In this document: piece after piece, positions 7,201 through 13,904 of the stretch
Layout of the letters: every line of letters starts with the position of its first letter
Numbering within the stretch: the stretch's first letter is position 1
DNA from: JBFLVQ01 sp040758525
Lineage (GTDB): Bacteria; Acidobacteriota; Blastocatellia; Chloracidobacteriales; JADJPF01
DNA: 17,337 nucleotides
Assembly (NCBI GenBank): GCA_040758525.1
Contig: JBFLVQ010000120.1
Location: 1-17,337, forward strand
Reading direction: 5' to 3'
Notes under the pieces: generated by a model
The model's input: only the letters and a program-made list of their open reading frames with translations
Database searches by the model: none
What the model was told of the DNA's origin: nothing
Translations under genes and position numbers: made by a program

Positions 7201-8193
7201 ATGGCACACAAGCACGAAGTGATCGTCAAACCGTTTTCTGATGTCCATAAGAAGAGAGATAAGGTACTGGCAACATTGCTACACGATCCTACTGTAGAAG
7301 GTCTTGATGTAGCCCTCTACATGGATGGTTCCGCAAGTATGGAGGATGAGTATGGTCCCCGCGGTATACTGGCAAAACTGGGTGGAGTACGCAATCTGGT
7401 TGAGCCACAAATGCGTTGGATGCTCGAATATCTTGCCAGCAAAGATCGTGATGGTCTATTGCGGGTCGCCTATTGGGCTACTGGGGATGGCTCACAGATC
7501 GAACTGCTAGGTAATTTAGATGGTGCAAAGGCTCAGACCTACAAATTTCCTGGCCCACAGTTCTATGGCAAAGCAACCATAATGCTTCCCGTGTTACGTG
7601 ACTATGTAGCATTTATACGTCAAGAGATAGCGCGTGGCGCACGGCGTGGCCTAGCTGTAATTATTACTGACAGCCAGATCCATGATGCTGATGATATTTG
7701 CGCATACTCCACACAAGTAGCAAAGGAGATCGCTGCAGGGCGACTTCCCCGCCTCAATTTTATCTTGGTAGGAGTTGGCGATCAGGTAGATGAAGAGCAG
7801 ATGGAAGAGATCTGCCATGTAGAATATCCAGGAGTAGGACATCTATGGTGCCACCGTATTGCAGATCGTATGGAAGAGATGGCCGAACTGGTTGCAGTAC
7901 TGGTTGACGAGACAATGACGGTAGCGGCGGGCGGCACAATCTATGATGATAAGGATAAAGTTCTTAAAGTTTATGAGTCACGTCTGCCCGCTGTACTTGA
8001 ATTTGCCGTGCCTGCTGGATGTACCAGTTTTACCCTAGAGGTGGCTGGTCAGCGCTATACTCAGCCACTTCCAGAAGAAGATGATCACGACGAGGAAGAG
8101 GAGAAACACAAGAACAAGACAGTAAAACCCCAACCACTACATTCGCAGGATAGCTCGCGTGATCGGCATCGTGGTAAGCGTCATCGTCATTAA
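7201..8193 (+). CDS. VWA-domain protein 2 (paralogue, charged His-containing tail)
   Basis: A 330-residue paralogue of the preceding gene, 23 bases downstream, so a tandem duplication followed by divergence. The VWA domain keeps the MIDAS residues: DGSAS 42-46, Thr126 (GKAT) and Asp157 (ITDS). The Cys/His cluster is mostly kept (CH 205-206, H214, CH 217-218; one His of the first copy is Pro here). The C-terminal beta domain is nearly the same, but the tail differs: an acidic, His-containing stretch (~291-303) followed by a basic one ending DRHRGKRHRH, which might bind metal or nucleic acid. GAAGGGAGAG precedes the ATG by seven bases. Two diverged copies kept side by side suggest a hetero-oligomer or division of labour. 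The biochemical role is unknown. Confidence 0.9.
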   Translation: MAHKHEVIVKPFSDVHKKRDKVLATLLHDPTVEGLDVALYMDGSASMEDEYGPRGILAKLGGVRNLVEPQMRWMLEYLASKDRDGLLRVAYWATGDGSQIELLGNLDGAKAQTYKFPGPQFYGKATIMLPVLRDYVAFIRQEIARGARRGLAVIITDSQIHDADDICAYSTQVAKEIAAGRLPRLNFILVGVGDQVDEEQMEEICHVEYPGVGHLWCHRIADRMEEMAELVAVLVDETMTVAAGGTIYDDKDKVLKVYESRLPAVLEFAVPAGCTSFTLEVAGQRYTQPLPEEDDHDEEEEKHKNKTVKPQPLHSQDSSRDRHRGKRHRH

Positions 8194-8202
8194 AGATGAC
8201 GC
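8178..8202 (+). promoter_or_regulatory. Stem-loop spanning the stop codon of VWA gene 2
   Basis: A perfect 8-bp stem (GCGTCATC 8178-8185 / GATGACGC 8195-8202) has the TAA stop codon (8191-8193) in its loop. No T-tract follows. It could stabilise the upstream part of the mRNA or partly terminate transcription before the ATPase gene. Confidence 0.35.
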
Positions 8203-8244
8203 ATTGCTGTTATCCTTGATCATTATTGAAATGAGGGGTGCCGT

Positions 8245-11040
8245 ATGAGTGAAAAAGATAAGGAAAAGAGCGAGCCGGTAATAGCAAAACCGACCAATGT
8301 AAGTGAACCGGTGAGTGTTATCGAGAAACATTCTTCTCTGTCTAGCTGTGACCATAAACATCATGAGCATGGATCTGATTGTGCACATCAGCATCAAGAA
8401 CATGTACCTGGCCCTGATTGTAAACACGAACACCATCATGAACATAGCTGCAGCCATAGCGATAAACATCAAGACCATCATGACCATCAGGTTGCGGCTC
8501 ATCAACATATCCATAAACCGGGCTGTAGTCATGATCATAATCATAGCCATGTGCATGATCATGAATGTGATCATAAACATCATGTTGATGAGCATGAACA
8601 TGTGCATGGCCCGGGCTGCAGCCATGATCACGATCACCATCATCACCACAAGCGTGTTGAACGGCCAATTGGAACCCGACCTGGAGAGGATGGTAGTCGT
8701 GCTTTTCAAGTAGTATTGGACGATGTTATTCCCGGAGAGACAGACGAATTTGGACGTACCGCAAAGCTAGAACAGATTTTAGAATCACGCAGTGGCATAC
8801 TGGATGTGCATGTAAGGCGTGATCTAGGTCGCACAGAACTGTGTGTCCATTATGATCACGAACTGGTCACCTTAAATCATATGGTGACATTGGTTAAATC
8901 CTCTGGTACAGAGGTCTCAAAGCGCTATCGACAACAGACCTGGTTTGTACGGGGAATGGATTCTGCTCAGTGTGGTTATGTTATTGAACATGTCCTCAAT
9001 CGTATGAAGGGGATACTTACTGCTAATGTTGCTTATGCGGCTGAGCGTCTCGTGGTTGAGTATGATAGCGAACTGGTAAGTCCTCCTGATATCGAGGCAC
9101 GAATCAGCAAGATTGGCTATGAATTGGAGATACCTGAACATGGGCATGCCTGTTCTCATCATGCCCATAGTGGCGGGCTATCACCAAAATTAGAAATGCC
9201 GCTAGTGATTGTCTCGGGTATTTTGATCAGTGCAGGTATTATCCTTGACGAGCTGGTTGGCACACCACCAATGGTAGCAACCATTCTCTTCATTCTTGCA
9301 TTATGTTCTGGCGGATTCTTCGCAGTGCGAGGCGCAATCAGTTCGATACGCCAAGGCCTATTTGATATAGAGACACTAATGGTGCTGGCGGCAGTTGGCG
9401 CAGGATTGCTGGGAGCCTGGTTTGAAGGCGCATTCTTACTCTTTCTTTTCAGCCTTGGTCATGCTCTAGAACATCGTGCTATGGAACGAGCGCGTCGTGC
9501 TATTGAGGCACTTGGCAAGCTACGTCCTGAAATTGCTCTAGTCAAACAAGCCGATGAGGTAAAAGAGCTACCTGTAGAAAAACTCCAGCGTGGTGATATT
9601 GTGATAGTTCGGCCTGGTGATCGTGTACCAATCGATGGAGTGATATGCAATGGTAGATCGATGTTGGATCAGGCAACGATTACAGGAGAGTCTGTACCTG
9701 TTGCCAAAGGACCTGGTGATAGCGTTTTTGCCAGTACAATCAATACTGAAGCAGCCATCGAAGTCGAAGTAACCAAGCTCTCAACAGAATCGGTACTGGC
9801 TCGTGTTATCGATATGGTGGCCGAAGCCGAAGCGCAGAAGAGTCCGACTCAACGATTCGCTAAACGATTGGAGCGACGTTTTGTACCAATTGTATTGCTG
9901 GCCGCGCCAGCATTAACAATCACGCTGTTGATTATCGGTTATGGATTCACAGAAGCTCTCTTGCGCGGTATTTCGCTACTAGTGGCGGCCTCGCCTTGTG
10001 CTCTTGCCATTGCTACACCTGCTGCTGTGCTCTCAGCGGTAGCCCGTGCTGCGCGTGGAGGCGTACTGATAAAAGGTGGGGCACATCTGGAAACATTAGG
10101 AAAACTTTCTGCAATGGCATTTGACAAAACCGGCACATTAACAATTGGTAAACCTAGAATCATCACGCTTACTCCTGCACCAGATGTGACTGAAACAGCT
10201 CTGCTCACTGCTGCTGCTGGCGCTGAATCTACCTCTGCACATCCATTAGCAAAAGCAATTGTAGAAGGTGCCCGTATACGTGGTATTGAGACACCCGTTG
10301 CTAATAGTTGTCAGGCAGTACATGGAAAAGGCATTAAAGCCACGGTTCAAGGAGAACAGATAGCCGTTGGTAATCTAGCCCTCTTTGAAGGGGAGCATGT
10401 GCCGGAAACCATTGTTAAGTCGTCTAAGGATCTGGAAGCGGCTGGACAGACAACTATGATTGTTAAAGGTAATGGCTCTTTTCTAGGGGTTATAGGTGTC
10501 GCTGATCAATTGCGCGCAGAGTCTAAAGGAACACTTACCAACCTACGACAACTAGGCATCAAGCGCACTATTATGTTGTCTGGTGATAACCAACTAGTTG
10601 CTCGCGCTATTGGCAACCAAGTTGGTATTGATGAGACCCATGCTCCATTGATGCCTGATGGTAAAGTTTTGGTACTACGCGAATTGGTAAAAGCAGGGAC
10701 AGTTGCAATGGTTGGTGATGGTGTCAATGATGCACCTGCTCTAGCAGCAGCATCGGTGGGTGTTGCGATGGGCGGGGCCGGTTCCGATGTCGCGCTAGAA
10801 ACAGCAGATATGGTACTTATGAGTGACGATCTAAGCCGCTTACCCTTTGTTGTCAGTTTAGCTAGAAAAGCCTCTGGAGTGATCCGTCAGAACCTGATCA
10901 TCTCGCTTGGTATTAGCGCTCTATTGGTATTGGCCTCGATCTTTGGCTGGGTACGTATTAGCGAAGCTGTTGTACTACATGAAGGAAGTACTCTGTTAGT
11001 AGTGGCAAATGGCTTACGGTTATTAGGATTAAAAGCTTGA
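8245..11040 (+). CDS. P1B-type metal-transporting ATPase (P1B-4-like) with giant His-rich N-terminus
   Basis: A 931-residue inner-membrane cation pump. Residues 29-135 carry about 40 His and 7 Cys, including HxHGPxC motifs. Next come two ferredoxin-like HMA folds (~152-225 and ~230-296); the second has GMDSAQC (237-243) where a working domain has GMxCxxC, so the first Cys is lost, and the first has no Cys pair. A second His patch with one Cys (298-308) leads into the membrane part. Pump motifs are intact: TGES 480-483, SPC 583-585 in the ion path, DKTGTLT 627-633 (phosphorylated Asp627), HP 666-667, GDGVND 824-829, and HEGST 912-916 in the last helices. SPC with HEG[G/S]T is the pattern of the P1B-4 group, linked to Co, Zn, Cd, Ni or Fe export. 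Eight membrane helices are likely. GAGGGG precedes the ATG by six bases. It is the last gene of the run. Confidence 0.95.
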   Translation: MSEKDKEKSEPVIAKPTNVSEPVSVIEKHSSLSSCDHKHHEHGSDCAHQHQEHVPGPDCKHEHHHEHSCSHSDKHQDHHDHQVAAHQHIHKPGCSHDHNHSHVHDHECDHKHHVDEHEHVHGPGCSHDHDHHHHHKRVERPIGTRPGEDGSRAFQVVLDDVIPGETDEFGRTAKLEQILESRSGILDVHVRRDLGRTELCVHYDHELVTLNHMVTLVKSSGTEVSKRYRQQTWFVRGMDSAQCGYVIEHVLNRMKGILTANVAYAAERLVVEYDSELVSPPDIEARISKIGYELEIPEHGHACSHHAHSGGLSPKLEMPLVIVSGILISAGIILDELVGTPPMVATILFILALCSGGFFAVRGAISSIRQGLFDIETLMVLAAVGAGLLGAWFEGAFLLFLFSLGHALEHRAMERARRAIEALGKLRPEIALVKQADEVKELPVEKLQRGDIVIVRPGDRVPIDGVICNGRSMLDQATITGESVPVAKGPGDSVFASTINTEAAIEVEVTKLSTESVLARVIDMVAEAEAQKSPTQRFAKRLERRFVPIVLLAAPALTITLLIIGYGFTEALLRGISLLVAASPCALAIATPAAVLSAVARAARGGVLIKGGAHLETLGKLSAMAFDKTGTLTIGKPRIITLTPAPDVTETALLTAAAGAESTSAHPLAKAIVEGARIRGIETPVANSCQAVHGKGIKATVQGEQIAVGNLALFEGEHVPETIVKSSKDLEAAGQTTMIVKGNGSFLGVIGVADQLRAESKGTLTNLRQLGIKRTIMLSGDNQLVARAIGNQVGIDETHAPLMPDGKVLVLRELVKAGTVAMVGDGVNDAPALAAASVGVAMGGAGSDVALETADMVLMSDDLSRLPFVVSLARKASGVIRQNLIISLGISALLVLASIFGWVRISEAVVLHEGSTLLVVANGLRLLGLKA

Positions 11041-11047
11041 ACAGAAG

Positions 11048-11091
11048 GGCAGGCGCATTCTCCGAGTCTTTAGACTGGAGTTAAGCCTGCC
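11048..11091. terminator. Long stem-loop after the ATPase gene
   Basis: Arms GGCAGGC (11048-11054) and GCCTGCC (11085-11091) enclose a second stem, CTCC-g-AGTC / GACT-GGAG (11060-11080), with loop TTTA. It starts eight bases after the ATPase stop codon, the expected place for a terminator or 3'-end protecting structure. No T-tract follows; the next hairpin (11092-11109) is immediately adjacent and is followed by an A-rich stretch. Rho-dependent or 3'-processing use is as likely as intrinsic termination. Confidence 0.45.
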
Positions 11092-11194
11092 ATCGCCTGA
11101 GAGGGCGATAAAATATTGCTAATTCGCTTATGTTTTGCTAGCATAGCAACCATTGTTAGGTAACTAATAATCATACCCGCGGGAACGCGGGGGA

Positions 11195-11375
11195 GTGCGC
11201 GCCCAGGAGCAGATAAGACCTTTAGCCTAATGGCTGAAAGGCAAGCTCGCAAAACCATCAATGATGGAAGTCAACGCGAACCTGGTAGTAATTGTGTAGG
11301 ATACTGTCGTGAGATAGCATCTCGAACCCAGGAAACTTTGGCATTTATGCCAGAGAAGTTCACCTAAGTCGATAG
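11195..11375 (+). ncRNA. Candidate group II intron fragment (5' part, domain I-like)
   Basis: The segment begins GTGCGCGCCCAGG, matching the GTGYG 5' end of group II introns. It continues with a helix whose tip is TTTAGCC-taat-GGCTgAAAGG, then GCTCGCAAAACC, a CCATC/GATGG hairpin, GAAGTCAACGCGAACCTGG and further stems. This order resembles domain I of bacterial group II introns as I remember it. CCAGG (11203-11207 or 11328-11332) can pair with CCTGG (11281-11285). A GC-rich hairpin (11176-11191) ends three bases before GTGCG, similar to the terminator-like stem targeted by group IIC introns. No reverse transcriptase gene and no domain V hairpin is visible, so this would be a 5' remnant. The 3' limit is a guess. 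Confidence 0.4.
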
Positions 11376-11419
11376 TGGATTGCGGATTGGGTAGAGTCTA
11401 TTTTCAAATCCGCAATCCA
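11376..11419. repeat. 13-bp perfect inverted repeat downstream of the kinase gene
   Basis: The arm TGGATTGCGGATT (11376-11388) pairs with AATCCGCAATCCA (11407-11419) across an 18-base spacer. It lies 46 bases past the kinase stop codon on the minus strand, between convergent transcription units. There is no T-tract on either strand, so it could be a terminator of unusual type, a REP-like element or the edge of a small mobile element. Confidence 0.6.
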
Positions 11420-11464
11420 GCTTTACCATCGCAGTAATTTGCTAATGCCTTTCATTAAAAACAA

Positions 11465-12922
11465 TTACTGAGAAGGCGATTCATTCTCGCACAGCAATGG
11501 TAATCGTACTGTAAAAGTCGCACCCAATCCTTGGCCAGCACTATAGGCAGTTACGCTGCCACCATGCATTTCGACAAGATGACGTACAATAGTTAAACCT
11601 AATCCAAGCCCGGTAGCTCTCCTCTCGACGCAATGGCTAGCCTGAACAAATTTTTCAAAGATATGCACAAGCAGCTCAGGCGCAATACCGATACCATTAT
11701 CCTGAATAACAATCTCCGCCTCCTTGCCCACACGCGCTAACCTAGCTTCTATACGCCCACCATTAGGAGTATATTTCACGGCATTTGAGAGTAGATTCCA
11801 GATCACTTGCTGCAAACGTGCGGCATCACCCAATACTTGCCCAACATCCTGCATTAGATTGGCCTCTAATTGAATACTTTTTGTCTCAGCCGTTAGCTTT
11901 ACAGAATCTATTGCCATCTCTGTTATGTAGAGAATATCGACAGCAGCAATACGAAGTTCTAACTTACCGTTTATTATTCTTGAGACATCAAGTAGATCAT
12001 CAATAAGCCGTGTCTGTATACGGGCATTACGTTCAATGGTCTGCAGTGCCTTGATAGTGGCGTCCTGGTCGAGTTTGCCAGTATTGAGCAGTTGTGCCCA
12101 ACCGAGTATTGCCGTTAATGGAGTACGTAACTCATGTGAGAGAGTCGCAAGGAATTCGTCTTTAGCACGTCCGACTGCCTCAGCCTCGGCTCTAGCAGCT
12201 CGTTCCTGTATCAGTAGTAGTCGATCAGCTTCGGCTCGCTTTCTCTCCGAGATATCCCGTATTATTGCCAGCCCTCCTACAATAGCACCAGACTCACTGT
12301 AGATAGGGGAGTAGTAGCATTCAAAGAAACCTTCTGTGCCGGTTTGGTGATTTTGATAGTATTTATCTGTGGCCACACTGCTAATACCATTAAGAGCATC
12401 AAAGAAGTAACGGCCGTCACCAATCTCTTTCAGGAATGGAGCTATTTCAAAGGCATATTTACCTACCACCTCGCGTTGTCCAAGCCCTGATATACGTTCA
12501 ATAACAGGATTCCAAATAATTAATCGCAGGTTTTTATCAAACGCTAAAATGCCATCCACACTATTATTGATGAGTAGCGCAGAAAAGGCCTTGACACGAC
12601 GATTCTCTGTTTCAAGAGCCTCTAATAAGCTAACCCCTTCACGATAGGCAGTCAGTTCCGGTAGCCATTCAGGAAAGGTGCTACGCTCTTCAGAGTTTCG
12701 TCTTTTAGCCTGTATTAGCGTAGAATGTTGAGAAAGCTTGCGGATCTGTGTCTCTTTCCGCAGCGCCTTCTTCAGCGCCTGAACCTCACCACGATTGAAG
12801 ATTGTTTCTCCACCTGGTAGTAACTGTGTAGTAAGTTTGCCATCCTTACACCATTGTTCGATCTTGCTTCTGGATACATTAAGTATTCTTTCGACCTCCT
12901 TCTTGGACATGTACTTAGCCAT
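11465..12922 (-). CDS. Histidine kinase with N-terminal HTH and PAS domain
   Basis: A 485-residue protein with no membrane segment, so cytoplasmic. Residues ~1-55 form an excisionase/MerR-like helix-turn-helix (MSKKEVERILNVSRSKIEQW, then DGKL, LPGGETIFNRGEV). Residues ~108-225 are a PAS sensor with its PAC end (SVDGILAFDK, then GGLAIIRDISERKRAE). A helical linker (~228-255) leads to HisKA with LSHELRTPL, phospho-acceptor His263. The HATPase domain has the N box (Asn376, Asn380), DNGIGIA (408-414) and GLGLGL (438-443), all intact. No receiver domain and no adjacent response-regulator gene are visible, so the DNA-binding domain may let the kinase act directly on a promoter. AGGAG lies nine bases ahead of the ATG. 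It is divergent from the phosphatase gene at 13089. The signal sensed is unknown. Confidence 0.93.
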   Translation of the reverse strand: MAKYMSKKEVERILNVSRSKIEQWCKDGKLTTQLLPGGETIFNRGEVQALKKALRKETQIRKLSQHSTLIQAKRRNSEERSTFPEWLPELTAYREGVSLLEALETENRRVKAFSALLINNSVDGILAFDKNLRLIIWNPVIERISGLGQREVVGKYAFEIAPFLKEIGDGRYFFDALNGISSVATDKYYQNHQTGTEGFFECYYSPIYSESGAIVGGLAIIRDISERKRAEADRLLLIQERAARAEAEAVGRAKDEFLATLSHELRTPLTAILGWAQLLNTGKLDQDATIKALQTIERNARIQTRLIDDLLDVSRIINGKLELRIAAVDILYITEMAIDSVKLTAETKSIQLEANLMQDVGQVLGDAARLQQVIWNLLSNAVKYTPNGGRIEARLARVGKEAEIVIQDNGIGIAPELLVHIFEKFVQASHCVERRATGLGLGLTIVRHLVEMHGGSVTAYSAGQGLGATFTVRLPLLCENESPSQ

Positions 12923-12961
12923 CTATCTATGCTCCTAAAGGGCAACTGGTCACAATTAATG

Positions 12962-12990
12962 ATTACATATCAGGGAAAAACGGTTGTCCA
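12962..12990 (-). promoter_or_regulatory. Sigma70-type promoter of the kinase gene
   Basis: On the minus strand, TGGACA (12985-12990) and TGTAAT (12962-12967) are separated by exactly 17 bases, each matching five of six consensus positions. Transcription would begin near 12955, leaving a leader of about 30 bases that contains the AGGAG ribosome binding site at 12932-12936. Confidence 0.6.
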
Positions 12991-12997
12991 GAGAATA

Positions 12998-13036
12998 GGG
13001 CTATATACGGGCTATTTGTTATTTAATAATAACAAA
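12998..13036. promoter_or_regulatory. Direct repeat and palindrome in the divergent promoter region
   Basis: GGGCTAT occurs at 12998-13004 and again at 13009-13015, an 11-base period that places both on the same DNA face. A palindrome follows with arms TTGTTATT (13016-13023) and AATAACAA (13028-13035) around TAAT, extended by one more base pair. Both lie just upstream of the kinase -35 box, at a typical activator position, and also upstream of the divergent phosphatase gene. They are candidate operator sites for a regulator, possibly the HTH of the kinase itself. Confidence 0.4.
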
Positions 13037-13088
13037 ATCAGGAAAGTTGCCTTGCATTCTCTATATTAAAAGCATAAAAGGCAGTTTT

Positions 13089-13652
13089 ATGAATAAAAGA
13101 TCCTTTTTATACCTGCTCAAAACTCGCTATCTACTAATTGGCCTCAGTAAAACCATTATCCTTGTGTCGGCCTTTAGTGTTGCCCTCGCTTGTCAGGAAA
13201 ATGTCCGCACGGCACGAGATTTCCCTGTTACTACGGTGTTACTAGTGCGTCATGCAGAAAAGAGTGGTCCTTCTGGAGATGTGCCATTGAGTGAGGCAGG
13301 TCTTGCTCGTGCCCGCGAATTAGTGCGCATTATTGGCCGTACCGGTGTCAAAGCAATTTATGCAACACAATTCCAGCGCACACAACAGACCGCACAGCCG
13401 CTTGCCGATCACCTAAGGCTTACTATCAATAAAATTGCTGCTAATAATACCAAGGGACTGGTGGAAGCGGTACTTTCAAAACATGTTGGTGAGATTGTGC
13501 TGATTGTAGGTCATAGTGATACCGTTCCGGATATTATCGCAAAACTGGGTGGTGGCGAAGTTGCGCCTATTGCTGAGAATGAGTTTGACCGACTCTACCT
13601 GATAACTATTTATCAATCTGGTCAGGCCAAGGTTGTAGAACTTCGCTACTAA
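13089..13652 (+). CDS. Exported histidine-phosphatase-family protein
   Basis: A 187-residue protein of the phosphoglycerate-mutase-like (branch 1, SixA-type) histidine phosphatase fold. An N-terminal hydrophobic segment (LLIGLSKTIILVSAFSVALAC) is a signal peptide or anchor. The end ALAC could be cut after ALA by signal peptidase I; it is only an imperfect lipobox, so lipoprotein status is uncertain. The catalytic motif LVRHAEKSG lies near the start of the domain, and the second active-site His is in IVGHSDTVPD. TQFQRTQQTAQPLA is the usual SxxxRxxQTA-like segment. The ATG at 13089 is preferred because AAAAGG lies about seven bases before it; an in-frame TTG at 13047 has no ribosome binding site. 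The substrate cannot be inferred; it could be a phosphorylated small molecule or a cell-surface phosphate ester. Confidence 0.88.
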   Translation: MNKRSFLYLLKTRYLLIGLSKTIILVSAFSVALACQENVRTARDFPVTTVLLVRHAEKSGPSGDVPLSEAGLARARELVRIIGRTGVKAIYATQFQRTQQTAQPLADHLRLTINKIAANNTKGLVEAVLSKHVGEIVLIVGHSDTVPDIIAKLGGGEVAPIAENEFDRLYLITIYQSGQAKVVELRY

Positions 13653-13904
13653 TTAACCATTCCTCTTTTGCTGCCAAAGAAACAGGACCAAAAATAGTAT
13701 TCCAGAAAAGAGGAATACCACCATAGGCAACGACCAAATAATTCCTCCTCTGGTGTATACCATTTCTGTTTCTGGATCATAATATCGGCCATTCTCATTA
13801 AATTCCCATTTATAATAGCGAGTATAGAACACATAGGTGAAAAATAGCACAGCAAGAAAAGAGATTATCGATGTAATTGCATAGATTAGACGCTGCTGAC
13901 TCAT
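13653..13904 (-). CDS. Small two-helix membrane protein of unknown function
   Basis: An 83-residue protein I do not recognise. Two hydrophobic helices (~7-28 and ~55-76) flank a charged, tyrosine-rich loop (~29-52: RYYKWEFNENGRYYDPETE). It ends in a short basic tail (QQKRNG). Three of its features support coding: clean hydrophobic alternation, a polar loop with balanced charge, and a fit to the space between neighbours. A competing 68-residue frame in the same stretch lacks such a pattern. The Shine-Dalgarno is weak (GAG about eight bases before the ATG). Its stop codon directly abuts that of the convergent phosphatase gene. It is downstream of the CHAT gene on the same strand, after a 230-base gap. 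Confidence 0.6.
   Translation of the reverse strand: MSQQRLIYAITSIISFLAVLFFTYVFYTRYYKWEFNENGRYYDPETEMVYTRGGIIWSLPMVVFLFSGILFLVLFLWQQKRNG

Larger units (their letters stand above)
11041..11464. other. Non-coding, hairpin-rich region between convergent genes
   Basis: No credible coding sequence lies between the ATPase and the kinase gene (minus strand). It holds a chain of stem-loops: 11048-11091 (see separate entry), 11092-11109 (ATCGCC/GGCGAT), 11135-11149 (TTGCTA-GCA-TAGCAA), 11176-11191 (CCCGC/GCGGG), 11219-11241 (CCTTTAGCC / GGCTgAAAGG), CCATC-AAT-GATGG (about 11255-11267), 11311-11323 (GAGAT/ATCTC), 11334-11360 (AACTT / AAGTT outside, GGCAT/ATGCC inside) and 11376-11419. This density is far above that of the other intergenic regions in the window. 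Confidence 0.7.

Noticed and set aside
6239..8193. Tellurite-resistance (Ter) or chelatase operon
   Set aside because: VWA domains alone do not define these systems. No TerD, TerC, TelA, PP2C, MoxR or chelatase AAA gene is visible.
8137..8713. Long open frames rich in Met or His on other frames across the ATPase N-terminus
   Set aside because: They arise because His codons (CAT) read as ATG on the opposite strand and in shifted frames. Their composition is a by-product of the His-rich coding region.
11070..11261. 63-residue frame on the minus strand between the ATPase and kinase genes
   Set aside because: It runs through several perfect hairpins, lacks a clear ribosome binding site and has no recognisable protein pattern.
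13047..13088. TTG start for the phosphatase at 13047
   Set aside because: No ribosome binding site lies before it, and it would add residues ahead of a normal signal peptide; the ATG at 13089 has AAAAGG upstream.
13649..13855. 68-residue frame overlapping the small membrane protein
   Set aside because: It lacks the ordered hydrophobic helices of the 83-residue frame and would overlap the phosphatase stop codon.
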